In this document: positions 54,624-64,000 of the stretch, piece after piece | How positions within the stretch are numbered: position 1 is the stretch's first letter | Layout of the letters: each line of letters starts with the position of its first letter | NCBI GenBank assembly: GCA_001792895.1 | Contig: MARA01000002.1 | Coordinates: 1,612,001-1,676,000, forward strand | Direction: 5' to 3' | Source of the DNA: Lentinus brumalis | Taxonomy: Eukaryota; Basidiomycota; Agaricomycetes; Polyporales; Polyporaceae | Length of the DNA: 64,000 bases | Made by a program: the position numbers and the translations under genes | Notes under the pieces: model-generated | Databases searched by the model: none | Seen by the model: the letters and a program-made list of their open reading frames with translations, nothing else | What the model was told of the DNA's origin: nothing

Positions 54624-56626
54624 TCAGGAGTCCCCACCCCCAGGCGCACGGAACCGGAGGAGCTTCGCGACGAGGTCCTGTCCGGGGTCCGTCGCCGCGA
54701 GCCGCGAAAAGCTGATCTTGGGAGGCAGCTCCACCCCCTCCTCCTCCGACCGATACTTCCCGAAGGTCTCTCCGGTGAGCTCCTTCTCCCGCGTCATCCG
54801 AGCGACGAGCTCGTGGGCCTTCCCCCAGATGTCGTACACCAGCCGGTTGGCCTCCAGCCGGTTCTCCGCGACCAGCCGGTCGAACGGCGAGAGTCCGGAC
54901 AAGTCCCCCTGGTAGGGGACCGAGAAGGGAGCGGAGAACGAGACCCCCGCAGGCAAGGAGGTCCCCGCAGTCCCGGCAGGAGTCGTCGGAGGCGCAGTAG
55001 GAGCGGGCGCGTTCCAGGGAAGGACCTTGAAGACCGCCCAGCCCTTGTGCTTGTCGCGGAAGGCCGCGACCTCCGCGGGCTCGACGGTCGGAGCGAAGTC
55101 CGCAGGGATCGCAGTGGGCGCGATGGCGTCGGGCAGACCGAGAGCTCGCAGCCGCTCAGCGAGCGCGTCCTGGTCGACGACCGGAAACGCGGCCGGTCCC
55201 GCTCGAAGATCGCGATGAACCGGACGGCCATGTAGCGAATGTCGGGGGTGCCGGGGATAGGACCCAGCCCTCGCCGTTGAAGAGGGCGATGGTCTTGCGG
55301 TTCCCTATCGAACGCTAAGGGTCAGCCACCGCGGAAGGCAGAGAAGAGGACGGACTTACAGGACATCTCGCCGAAGACGTTGGAGCCGGCCACCGGCACC
55401 CTTGCGCGTCCTTCTTGCACTTCTGGCAGAGGCCGACCTTCCCCGACGGGAGGCAGCGGCCCCCCTTCGAGCGACAGAGGTCGCACTAAGGTCCTACAAG
55501 TTAGCAAACGATCGCCACGCGCAGGAACGAGCGGAGACTTACTGGTCCCTCGAAGGAGAGCAGCACTCCCTCCTCCGAGCCGCTCGTGGGGTCGGTCTTG
55601 GGCTTCTTCCTGCCGCTGCGCCGGCCGAACCACTGGCGGGCTTGCGCTTCTTGCTGCCACTGGGCTGGGGTTCCTGCGTCGTGCTGGCGAGCTCGTCGTC
55701 CTCGCTGGAACCTTCGGCGTCCTCATCGCCGCCGTCGTCCTGCGGAGGCTTCTGCCCTGCGGAGTCTTCGGACCCGGCGGAGCCTTCGAACCCTGCGGAG
55801 TCTTCGGCCCTTGCGGAGCCTTGCGCCCTTGCGGGGTCTTGGGGCCTTGAGAAGTCGTGCGTGCGGGCGGCGGGCTAGGAAGCGGCGAGATCCTGAAGAG
55901 TTTCGCTACGACGTCCGGGGCGAACGGGAGGTACTTGTCCTTGTCCGTAAATTCGAGAGCGCGAGGCTCGGAGGGGTCCGCGTTCGCGAGCAAGTTCACT
56001 ACACGCCGGAGGTTAGCGCAAAAAGGGACGCCTCGGAGGCGTAGGAACGTACCGTAGTCCGAGACGGCGGTCTCCGCCTTCTGGTAGACCTCAAGCCGGC
56101 TCCGCGCCAGCTTCAGCTCGTGCTCCAAGTCCCGAGCCTCCGCGACGTCCGCGGGAGTGTTCCGCCGACCGGGTTTGACGCGGCGCGACACTTCCTGGAA
56201 GCGGGCCTCGGCGTTCTTGATGCCTTCCTGGTGGAGTTGGACTTGCGCGCGGAGGAAGTCCGCGTCCCGGGCCAGGACCGCCTGGCTGCACTTGCGGAAG
56301 AACTCCCGCTGGAGCTCCGGGGGGCGTGCTCGCTGAACGTCCCCCAAAACGCGGGAAAGCGGGACCGGTATTCCCCGCTGGGTTCGGAAGGCGCGGCCTC
56401 CTAGAGGATTCAGTCGACCGCCCGGTTGGCCCCCGATGGCTCCGACAAACAGGGCGAAACTCACCAGGTAGCGGAGGAAGTGCTCCGCGGCCTCCCCGTA
56501 GTATCGGCCCGAGTAGGGGTGCAGCTCGTCCAGGACGAAGCCCTCGACGAAGGAGGCGAAGTTCGAGGCGTTGGTGAAGTCCTCGGGGTCGCTGAGGTCG
56601 ACGTTAGGAGAGAGAGGGGCTGCCAT
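54624..56626 (-). pseudogene. Antisense gene 2 of the gypsy: spliced, Zn(II)2Cys6-like protein, frame-broken
   Basis: Starts MAAPLSPNVDLSDPEDF (56626). Canonical introns are visible on this strand: one beginning after ..EHFLRYL with GTGAGT, one near 56053-56000 with GTACGT..GCGCTAAC..TAG, one at 55486-55542 with GTAAGT..CTAAC..TTAG, and one at 55315-55359 with GTAAGT..CTGAC..TTAG. The N-terminal part is helical. A linker of repeated PQGPKTPQG-type units follows, then acidic and basic stretches (SKKRKPAS, GRRSGRKKPK). Right after the third of these introns comes C-x2-C-x6-C-x8-C-x2-C-x6-C (CDLCRSKGG.., CQKCKKDAQGC), the spacing of fungal binuclear zinc clusters. The C-terminal part includes KTIALFNGEGWVLSP, RYMAVRFIAIFERDR and ELTGETFGKYRSEEE, ending at 54624. 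Several joins need one extra base at G/C runs. A nuclear, DNA-binding role is inferred only. Confidence 0.6.
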
Positions 56627-56940
56627 GTTGAAGCGTCGAGGAGGGAGGAAGCGGTCAAGGAGCACGAGCGACCGAACGCGCCCGACGGCAGGTCTTTAAG
56701 GGAGCCTCGGAGGCAAAAAATTTCGCGTCCTCAATCACGAACGAAGGTCAAACAATCAGGAAGCACCGGGCTTCGCGACGTCACCGCGCCCTTCGCCGTC
56801 AACGGAGTTCATCCGCTGTCATGCCGAAACGAGTAACTTTATTTCCGCTTTAGGACTATTCTACGGGCGCTCCGTCGACGCAGCGCGCCCTCCGCGCTAT
56901 CCGCACGCCCTCCTGAGGAGTTCCCCGTCTCCGATCCTTC
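56627..56940. other. Interval between the two antisense genes
   Basis: Probable 3' UTR of antisense gene 1 and promoter of antisense gene 2; a weak CTTAAAG (minus strand) lies near 56697. Confidence 0.3.
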
Positions 56941-57664
56941 CTAGGCGTCCGAGCCCTCGATGATGTCTTCCCCCGCGTCGACGTCGTACACCACTCGCAC
57001 CGGCGAGTCCGCTCCTAGCAGAACAAGGTCAGACCGTGCGGCACGCGTAGGAAGGGAGCGCTTACGAGCAACTGCGCGAGTTTCGCTTCGGAGCCGGCCG
57101 TCCTCGAGTGCGATGCGCTCGCGGCGGAGCTCTTCCTGTCGCTCCGCGAGTCGACGGATCTCCGCAGTAACACGGAAGGCCAGGGCCAGGTCCGGCCGTC
57201 GGGAACGATTCAGCACTAGGAGGCACTCTCGGGCGACCTGAAGCTCGCGAGAGACGTCCAGTTCCTCGGCAGACACCGCGGCCAAGCGCAACGCCCGGCG
57301 GGAGCTGTCTATCCGGCCCAGGAAGTCTCGCACGGCAGCGTTCCGGAGGTCAGCCTCGATAGGCCACTCCGATAAGGTCGTCCGAGTACGCTCGCATAGC
57401 TCGAGTACCTGTCCGGGGGTGCATCCGAGGATCATCAGCCCGTCCTGGGCGGAAATCAGCACCGAAGGCACTCCGGAGAGGATAGGGACGTACCAGGAGA
57501 TCAGCTATCGTCGACATGTCGCGTCGCAGCTCAACCTCGTCGTCGCCGAAATTTCCAGACTCAAGGTCCGCTTCGAGGAGAGACACCGCACCATCGGCGT
57601 ACCGAAGAGCGTCCTCCCTCACGGTGATCCGGAGCTCGGGCCAAGTCGCAGGTCCGTTCGGCAT
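56941..57664 (-). CDS. Antisense gene 1 of the gypsy: spliced coiled-coil protein, intact
   Basis: Two exons on the minus strand: 57664-57494 (57 codons, MPNGPATWPELRITVRED .. STIADLL) and 57444-56941 (DGLMILGCTPGQVLELCERT .. DIIEGSDA), 224 aa. The 49-nt intron 57445-57493 has GTACGT at its donor and GCTGATTTCCGCCCAG at its acceptor, both exons are phase 0, and no frameshift is needed. The C-terminal half is a long Arg/Glu-rich helix likely to form a coiled coil (AEIRRLAERQEELRRERIAL), then a basic stretch and an acidic end. I recognise no family. A TATTTAAA box on this strand lies at 57706-57713, 42 bases before the ATG. The gene reads away from the 3' LTR, against gag-pol. Confidence 0.65.
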
Positions 57665-57705
57665 GGCGTTCGGTACTACAGGACAGTGCTGGATGGTACG
57701 GCGAC

Positions 57706-57713
57706 TTTAAATA
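57706..57713 (-). promoter_or_regulatory. TATA-like box of antisense gene 1
   Basis: TATTTAAA on the minus strand, 42 bases upstream of the ATG at 57664 and between it and the 3' LTR. Confidence 0.45.
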
Positions 57714-57771
57714 CTCGCAGGGGCCAGCCTATCGATGGTGTCGTTCCCCCTCATCCCGCCCGCCAATCGGA

Positions 57772-57808
57772 TGGACCGAGGACGGTCCAGATTTCAGTGG
57801 GGAGGGGA
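57772..57808 (+). other. Hairpin plus polypurine tract, copy 2 (abuts 3' LTR)
   Basis: Perfect 7-bp stem TGGACCG / CGGTCCA with loop AGGA (57779-57782), then ATTTCAGTGGGGAGGGGA ending at 57808, immediately before the LTR. The purine run GGGGAGGGGA is the expected plus-strand primer. Confidence 0.8.
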
Positions 57809-58865
57809 TGATAGGTATCGGACACGTCTATGCACGGAATTTGCGCCCTTCCGGAGGTTCCACAGGAGCGAGCCCAGTACTCCCGACCGTCCTACGTCGG
57901 CCAGTATGCTCGCCACAGCCCCATACTCCTTCCCTATCGCTCCGTCACCCCTCCTACCGTCCGAACCCTCGCACAGGTCGGACAACGCGGTCTGCAGCCC
58001 GTCCGCACCGAGCGGCGGCCTGTCAGACGGTTCACGTCCCCGATGAGACATCTAGCCGCAATTCCGGGGTCTCGTACGCAGCCTCGGTCACGGACGCATG
58101 GTCGGAGGGGTTCTGGAGCGTCCTTCACGCCAGTTGATTGGCCGATGTGGTTATCGCCGGAGTTGGAGCTCCGCGCCACCATCTTGGGTAAACGTCGGTC
58201 GCCAGCGCCTCGAACCGGTTGGGGCTCGGCGCGCGCGCTGGTTGGTTAGCTGTGGTTAAAGGCTGACAGCAGGTCCGTGCGCAAGGAGCTCCGCCCGCCC
58301 CTATTGGCTCAGGACCGTTTGCGAGGGCTTTCCGAGGCTTGCGTGCTGTCGTTAGGGTAGCTTTGCTTTTGTACCTTCGGTAGCACGGTGTGCAATTCAG
58401 ATTCCGTTCTCCCCACAGTTCAGCTCTAAGTCTACCGCCGCCGCTCCGTGCTCCACCGTCGAAAGTACCGCCGTCACCGTCAAGAAGTCCTACCGTCGTC
58501 GAATCGATAAGTTCGAACCCGTTCCATCCGCTACTGTCTCCGTGGTCTCCTCTCCGTGTCCTACGTGGTTCGCACCTGTCGCGTCCGTGCGTCGGAAGTC
58601 TCCTCGCCGTCCGGGCAGGCACCGTTGAGTCCTCCCTACCGTCCCGTCTCCGTGCAGTTCCCTCCATTCGTCTCCGTGGTTTCCGCGCCTCTTTCCGGAC
58701 GCTCCTGTCCTCCGGGGGTCGTTCGTAGTTCTCCTGGACATAGGTCTCCGATCAGTTAGGATTGGTTAGGAGCCTCTTCCCTCCTCGCATATAAAATACG
58801 TGCATACAGCTCTTGGCTGGAGATTTGTGTGGTGTTATCCGCTCATTTCGCCCCTTGGCGTATCA
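57809..58865 (+). repeat. 3' LTR (1,057 bp)
   Basis: TG..CA ended copy of the 5' LTR, four bases longer and otherwise identical by eye. Followed by the GCGC target duplication and then LINE ORF1 sequence. Confidence 0.92.
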
Positions 58866-58869
58866 GCGC

Positions 58870-60220
58870 GAAGCCTCCTCCGACTGGGATCGACTCAGGA
58901 GACGAGGACGTTTTCGACGGCCAATCGCGCGGCTTCTCGCAGGATCTCGACGACCGCGACTCGCTCGACATGGGCATGAACTACGTTCTAGATGGTGGTA
59001 TAGACGAGCAGAGCGATAACGATCCTCGCGAATGGCAGCTAGAGGATGGAGAGCTGATGCCGGCCGCCTTAGGAGGCGATAACCGGGACGAGGAAGAGGC
59101 CCCAACCGATATGCCGGATGGTGGCTTCCCAATGGTGCACCGCAGCGACCCGGAGATGGCCCTGGACGGCATGGCACGAGACTGGACGCGCGAGATCTGG
59201 AGCGACGCTCCGGGCACGGATGTCCTGGTCAACGTCTTCAACTATCAGTATACAGAAGACGACACTTTTAACAGACGCATCGAAGACATGTTGCGGAGGC
59301 ACCTCGAGCGTATTACGGGCAACACTGACTTCGATGTCGTCCCACCCGAACCAGAAGAAGGCCCTCGGCGACGCACGCGTGATCTCCCTACGCTGTGGGC
59401 AATCAGGGGACTCTCCCCGCGAGGCGCAGCTAGAGCGCTGGCAAGGGGTGCCTGGTCCTTCGCTTCGCTCTCCTTCCTCACCTCCCCACGGGCGGTAACC
59501 ATCCCGTCCTGGCTATTTATGGTCGAGGGTTTCCTCCGAAGCGACGACAGCAAGATCCGCGCTGCTATCTTGCGCGTTCTCGACGAAGAAGAGATGCGCC
59601 TGTGGATAGAGAGGATGGTCAGCTCCAATCCAGACTTTGCTGGCCTCCCTCTAGACCAGGCGGTACACGAGGTCCTCGGCTCGCTGCAGATCGAAACGCT
59701 CCAACTAGGGAATGGGAATTATGTGTCGAACGTGATGATGCGTTCCCCTACAAGGGACCCTAGAGAGTGGCGTCGGTGGGTGGCGCACCTCCGCTCCAGA
59801 CGCTATCGCAGCTTCTCCATCGGGACAGGACGTGTACGCCAGCCTGTCCCATGCCAAGGGTGCAGAAGCGTAAGCCACCCGTCTCACCTGTGTCCCTTCC
59901 CGAAGACCCGCGGCTGGAACGGCCCGCAACCGGGTCAAGGCGTCTTTGGCGACCGAAGAGCCGGAAACAACGCGAGGCGGGTCCTAGACCGCCGCCAGAG
60001 AGACGAACCCGGTCCCGACCACAATCTGCGGCGCCGGGGAAACGATGGAGGAAGAGACCGCGGCCAGCAGCGCGATGATAGGCCTCCCTCGCGTACTCCG
60101 AGGCGCAGCAGGAGAAACGACCAAAACACGCCTCCCTGGAATGCCCCCTTCCCCGACAGAGGCCACAGGGGCGGGTACGGTAGAGGTGGCGGGGGTAGCG
60201 CGGGGAAACGACGCTTCTAG
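58870..60220 (+). CDS. LINE ORF1, 3' part with CCHC zinc knuckle
   Basis: Continuation of LINE ORF1 after the gypsy. Joined to 46081 it reads ..TTERA-KPPPTGIDSGDEDVF without a break; the joined frame is 948 codons from ATG 44586. It contains a helical region (VLVNVFNYQYTEDDTFNRR, LPTLWAIRGLSPRGAARAL, SWLFMVEGFLRSDDSKIRAA) and a CCHC knuckle C-x2-C-x4-H-x4-C (CQGCRSVSHPSHLC). The C-terminal tail is very Arg/Gly-rich (GHRGGYGRGGGGSAGKRRF) and likely binds RNA. The whole is a nucleic-acid-binding chaperone in this class of element. Confidence 0.8.
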
Positions 60221-60930
60221 CGTTCCCGAATCGCGCAATAGCTTTAGTTGGAAGGGCGGCCTGTATGACTGCGCAGAACAGTGCGCACGCACACACCGCC
60301 GCTCGTCTTGTTATCTTGCCTGCTTGCAACGATGTAACCAGTATCCTCTCGAGTAGCTCTAGTTGCAATGTCACCTCTTGGACCTCAACTGCTCTCTCCG
60401 ACAATCAAGCACGCGGAAGGGACTGCTCGCGTCGCGGCAGAGTAACACCTGCCAAGACAGCCTGCACAACTTCTCCAACGTACACAGAGGTATCTCGACT
60501 TTCTCTCTCTCTCTGCGCTTCAACAGAATCGCAGGCGACTGCTCAGTGCGCCGGGTCTGACACCCCGGAAGGAATGCAACCGCCAGGGAGACGGCGCCGC
60601 ATGCAGCGTGCGGAGCCTGATCCCTGAACACGCGGGTCCGCGGGGAGCCCAATACACTGACTTACGAGTTCCAGGAAAGCTCCTAGCGTGCGTACTTATG
60701 GTCAGCCTTTTTAGGTGCCGGTGGACCAAGCTTCTGCTAAAGCAAGGATGAATTGGCTGTACATGAATTCCGAGCTACACCGCCCACGATAATGGGAAAA
60801 AACTATCTAGAGTCAAAGGCATGGTTGTGCTTTGACCGACGTTGCAACCGCGAACTTCTTAAACCACACAAACCCACGGAACGTAAACTCCGGCCGAGGA
60901 CCCACGCGCTCTACCGAGGATGGAGGGAGG
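60221..60930 (+). other. ORF1-ORF2 spacer of the LINE
   Basis: About 700 bases between the ORF1 stop and the first good ORF2 ATG (60931). It has a Ser/Thr-rich open frame (60265-60627) and a short CT-repeat near 60505, but no recognised domain. How ORF2 is translated cannot be read from it. Confidence 0.4.
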
Positions 60931-63900
60931 ATGGCTGCTGGTGCTCAGCTCCTTCCCAATGATGTCCTCAGTAGCTACGGAAGCACATCACCCCGAGGAG
61001 ACCAGAGTCTCCATCCAAACCAATGGCAGAACGGAAGACAACGACAGGAAGATACGAACCGGCTGCGCGCGCAACAGGACGCTGCTGCGGCCTCAGCAAG
61101 TACAGCTCAGAGGCAGCCAGGACGTGCGAGCCGCCATGCGGAGGAGATGGAGAAGAAGACGACCCTACGTGTCGCCTCGCTCAACATCAATGGCTACGGA
61201 AATCTTGTTCGCGACCACCAAGACAACAAGTGGGGCAAGATCTACAGGATGATGGCCGACCATCGTATCGGTATACTACTTCTTCAAGAAACGCACCTTA
61301 AAGACGAGCGGCGCGCCGCGATACACAAGATGTTCGCCCGGAAATTAAAGGTCTTTCACTCGGAAAATCGAGAGGCCCCAATGCAACGCGAGGGCGTGGC
61401 CATCGTACTGAACACTAGGTACCTAAATACAGCCGACGCAGTCGCCACGGAAGTTGTCCCCGGAAGGGCGATCCAGGTAACACTGACGTGCCAGGGCGGG
61501 GACTCAAGGAGCTTCCTCTGCGTGTATGCCCCGACTTCAAGCGGTGTGGAGGAACGTAAGACCTTCTTCAATGAGGTCAGAAGTTTCTACGAGATGCACC
61601 CGAACTGCCCTAGGCCACACATGATGGCGGGCGACTTCAACAATGTTGAGGACAACTTGGACCGTCTCCCGTTGGGCGACGGGCCGGATGCTTCGATTCT
61701 AACCCTAGACGACCTCAAATCTAGCTTAGGACTGATGTTAGCGGACGGATGGAGGATGACTTACCCGAATACCCGGGAATACACATTCCATCGAGGTTCG
61801 GGTAACGACGCAGTCTTCTCGCACCTCCATCGTATATATGTCACACCGGCAATCTTTGACGGGGCCAGGGAATGGTCCATCTGTGAAGCTGGTGTCAAAA
61901 CAGACCATAGTCTGATATCAGTTCAGCTCACGGCCGAGAACGCGCCGGTCGTAGGGCCAGGACGTCCTCTCTTCCCTCTCCAACTCATGCGCGACAGAAA
62001 GCTCACAAAGGAGATCAAAGCTCGTGGTATGGAGGCTATGCAGGAACTCTCCACGCTGAGAAGGCACGGCACTAGGACGGAAGGCCGGAACCCACAGACC
62101 GTCCTCCAGGCCTTCAAGCGGGATATCATGAAGATAGCGCGCAAACGAGAACGGGAGGTCGTCCCCAGGCTTCTAGCCGAGATTCGCGAGTCAGAAAAAG
62201 CCCTGCGGAAGATCAAAGCAGACCGCAACCTACCCGAGCAGTCAATCATATCAGAGGCGGCAGAACTAACGAAGCAAATTCGCCAGCTTCGACAGAGAAG
62301 GTACAAGCAGCAGCAGCAAAACACAAGAGCCACGCACAGGCTCTTCGGCGACCGCCCGACCAAATACTGGTCGAAGCTCCACCGCGAAGCTGCGCCTAGA
62401 GACGTCATCAGTGCTTTCGAGAAGGAAGGTCTACTGGGTGTTGCTGGCGAGAAAACCTACGAGACGGACTCGGTAAAGATGGCGGACATGGCCAGGACCC
62501 ATCACATCAATGTCCAACGCGACGACCCCAACGCAAGGACAGCAGACGAAAGAGAGGCGGACATCTCTGCGGCTCTTAACAGCCTGGATGTCAAATTGTA
62601 GCCGGACCGAGCAGCGGAGCTGGGAGACGAGATCTCATACGAGGACTGCGTACTATCCTTGAGGCCCGCCAAGAATGGCACGGCCCCAGGCCTCGATGGC
62701 ATCCCCTTCGAGCTGTGGAAAGCCCTCCACGCTCGACACACAGAGGACAGTCGATTCCCGGAACGACAGGATTTCGACGTAATAAGCTTACTGACGGCGG
62801 CCTTCGAGGACGCGAGGGTACACGGGGTGTGTGCGGCTACCTCTCTTGCGCACGGCTGGATCGCGCCTATATACAAGGAAAAGGGAGAACGATCAAAGGT
62901 TGTAAACTATCGGCCTATCACGCTACTAAACACCGACTACAAGCTATTGAGCAAGGCCCTTGCGGTTCGACTCGCAAATGTCGCCCCCAGTCTGATTCAC
63001 CGTGCCCAAGCAGGTTTCGTCCCGGGCAGGAAAATTCATAACCATACCCAACTAGCCCGTATGATGATAAATTGGACGGAGGCCTCCGGAGAAAATGGCG
63101 CGATTGTCGCACTCGACCAGGAGAAAGCGTACGACAAGATAGCGCACGACTATCTCTGGCGAGTGCTCCGTAAATTCGGTGTACCAGAAACCTTCATCGG
63201 TCTAGTCAAATCACTATACGAACACGCGGTCACGGCTATCATGATCAACGGTGTGCTAAGCAAACCGTACAGAATCTTCCGCGGAGTAAGGCAAGGCGAC
63301 CCGCTTTCGTGCCTGCTATTCGACCTTGCAATAGAGCCACTTTCAGCTATGATACGAAAGTCGAACATCGTGGGCTTCACCATTCCGCGCTGCGACGAGG
63401 TCCTCAAAGCAGTCCTTTTCGCCGATGACACCACGGTATACCTATCCGAACGTGACGACTTCGGCACGCTTCAGGAGGTACTCGACATGTGGTGCTCGGC
63501 GGCGAAAGCCAGATTCAATATCAACAAAACGGAAATCATCCCGCTGGGCAACGTAGGGTTCCGCGAAGAAATGGCGACCACTTACCGGAATACAGGGGCC
63601 TGGTTCAACTACCCGCGGGGGTGCACATTGCTCAGGACGGTGAAGCAGTACGCATCCTAGGTGCCTTCCTAGGAAACGAAGTCAGCCAGATAGACGTCTG
63701 GACTCTGGTACTCACCAAGATCGTTGCCATGCGCAAGCCTCTCATGCACGCTATCAATCGCTGGAAGACAGGGCACGCCACGCTGCAAGGGAAGAAACAC
63801 GTCGTCCAGATGATCGTGGGAGGGATGACGCAGTTCTTCACGACAGTCCAGAGAATGCCTGATATTATACTGAAACGTCTGACTAAAATCATACGAGGTT

Positions 63901-64000
63901 ACCTATGGGACGACCGACATAACACACCGGTCGGGATGAAGCACGCCTGTCTCCCAGTGTCCATGGGCGGACTAGGCATGCTAGATCTGGAATCTAGAAG
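60931..64000 (+). pseudogene. LINE ORF2: endonuclease-reverse transcriptase, interrupted and cut by the window end
   Basis: APE-type endonuclease: LRVASLNINGYGN, LLLQETHLKD, the catalytic-type MMAGDFNNVEDN and a terminal KTDHSLISVQL. A basic linker leads to an in-frame TAG at 62599-62601, after which the same frame continues. The reverse transcriptase follows: NGTAPGLDGIPFELW, YRPITLLNTDYKLLSKALA, QAGFVPGRKIHNH, the first Asp in IVALDQEKAYDKIAH, RGVRQGDPLSCLLFDLAIE, and the FADD box in AVLFADDTTVY. Near 63617-63621 (five Gs) the frame changes again, and the thumb region (RILGAFLGNE, GHATLQGKKHVVQMIVGG) runs off the end. As written it cannot make a full ORF2 protein. Confidence 0.8.

Larger units (their letters stand above)
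46082..58865 (+). mobile_element. Ty3/gypsy LTR retrotransposon, 12.8 kb, with antisense gene module
   Basis: Complete element: 5' LTR, primer-binding site, gag, protease, RT-RNase H, integrase, hairpin-PPT copy 1, an antisense module of two spliced genes, hairpin-PPT copy 2, 3' LTR. It is flanked by a 4-bp GCGC target duplication (46078-46081 and 58866-58869). The order PR-RT-RH-IN marks Ty3/gypsy. At nearly 13 kb it is far larger than usual fungal gypsy elements (5-8 kb), chiefly because of the 3.7-kb antisense module. Confidence 0.9.
44097..64000 (+). mobile_element. Tad1-like LINE (non-LTR retrotransposon), split by a gypsy insertion and cut by the window end
   Basis: Two-ORF LINE: ORF1 (Gag-like, CCHC knuckle), then ORF2 (apurinic-type endonuclease plus reverse transcriptase). 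ORF1 is interrupted at 46081/46082 by the gypsy element and resumes at 58870. The ORF2 reverse transcriptase is still open at the right edge, so the 3' end is outside the window. Several frame breaks and one in-frame stop make this copy non-autonomous as written. The clade call rests on the fungal setting and ORF layout, not on a phylogeny. Confidence 0.75.

Noticed and set aside
58829..60220. Independent gene starting at 58829
   Set aside because: That start is inside the 3' LTR; the real coding part begins after the target duplication and belongs to LINE ORF1.
1..64000. CRISPR arrays, operons, ribosome binding sites, tRNA or rRNA genes
   Set aside because: Spliced eukaryotic genome; I saw no spaced direct repeats, no rRNA and no convincing tRNA.

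Overview
The window is fungal nuclear DNA, most likely from an Agaricomycete basidiomycete. Host genes are split by many short introns of about 45-80 bases with GT..AG borders and CTRAY-like branch points. Gene families also fit: Nsp1, Slh1/ASCC3, UapA-type permeases, GH71 glucanase, CSC1 channels and MYND-finger proteins.

Bases 1-39,216 are a normal gene-dense host region. In order it holds: the 5' end of an RD/SR-rich probable splicing protein (-); proteasome regulator PI31 (+); an acidic coiled-coil hypothetical protein (+, probably frameshifted); an ankyrin-DysF-FYVE-RING probable E3 ligase (-) whose FYVE motif appears to need a 3-nt microexon; a ferric reductase (-); kynurenine aminotransferase BNA3 (+); the Slh1/ASCC3 Ski2-like helicase (-); two tandem xanthine/urate-type permeases (+); three tandem paralogues of a MYND-related family (-); a GH71 alpha-1,3-glucanase (+, frameshifted near its end); the FG nucleoporin Nsp1 (-); and a CSC1/OSCA/TMEM63-type channel (-).

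From 39.2 kb on, the sequence is mostly transposons. An apparently intact Tc1/mariner element occupies 40,410-41,736. One unknown ORF lies at 42,107-42,640. A Tad1-like LINE runs from about 44.1 kb past the window end. Its ORF1 is split by a nested 12.8-kb Ty3/gypsy LTR element (46,082-58,865). Removing the gypsy and one copy of a 4-bp GCGC target duplication rejoins LINE ORF1 exactly in frame.

The most unusual object is inside the gypsy. Between integrase and the 3' LTR it carries a 3.7-kb module with two intron-containing genes on the opposite strand. One appears to encode a Zn(II)2Cys6-type cluster. The module is bracketed by two copies of a hairpin plus polypurine tract; the AGGA loop is constant while the stems differ but stay perfectly paired.

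Many frame breaks in TE and host genes fall at G or C runs, usually as one missing base. The two LTRs differ only by single-base gaps and by no substitution. I therefore suspect that many breaks are consensus errors rather than true decay.
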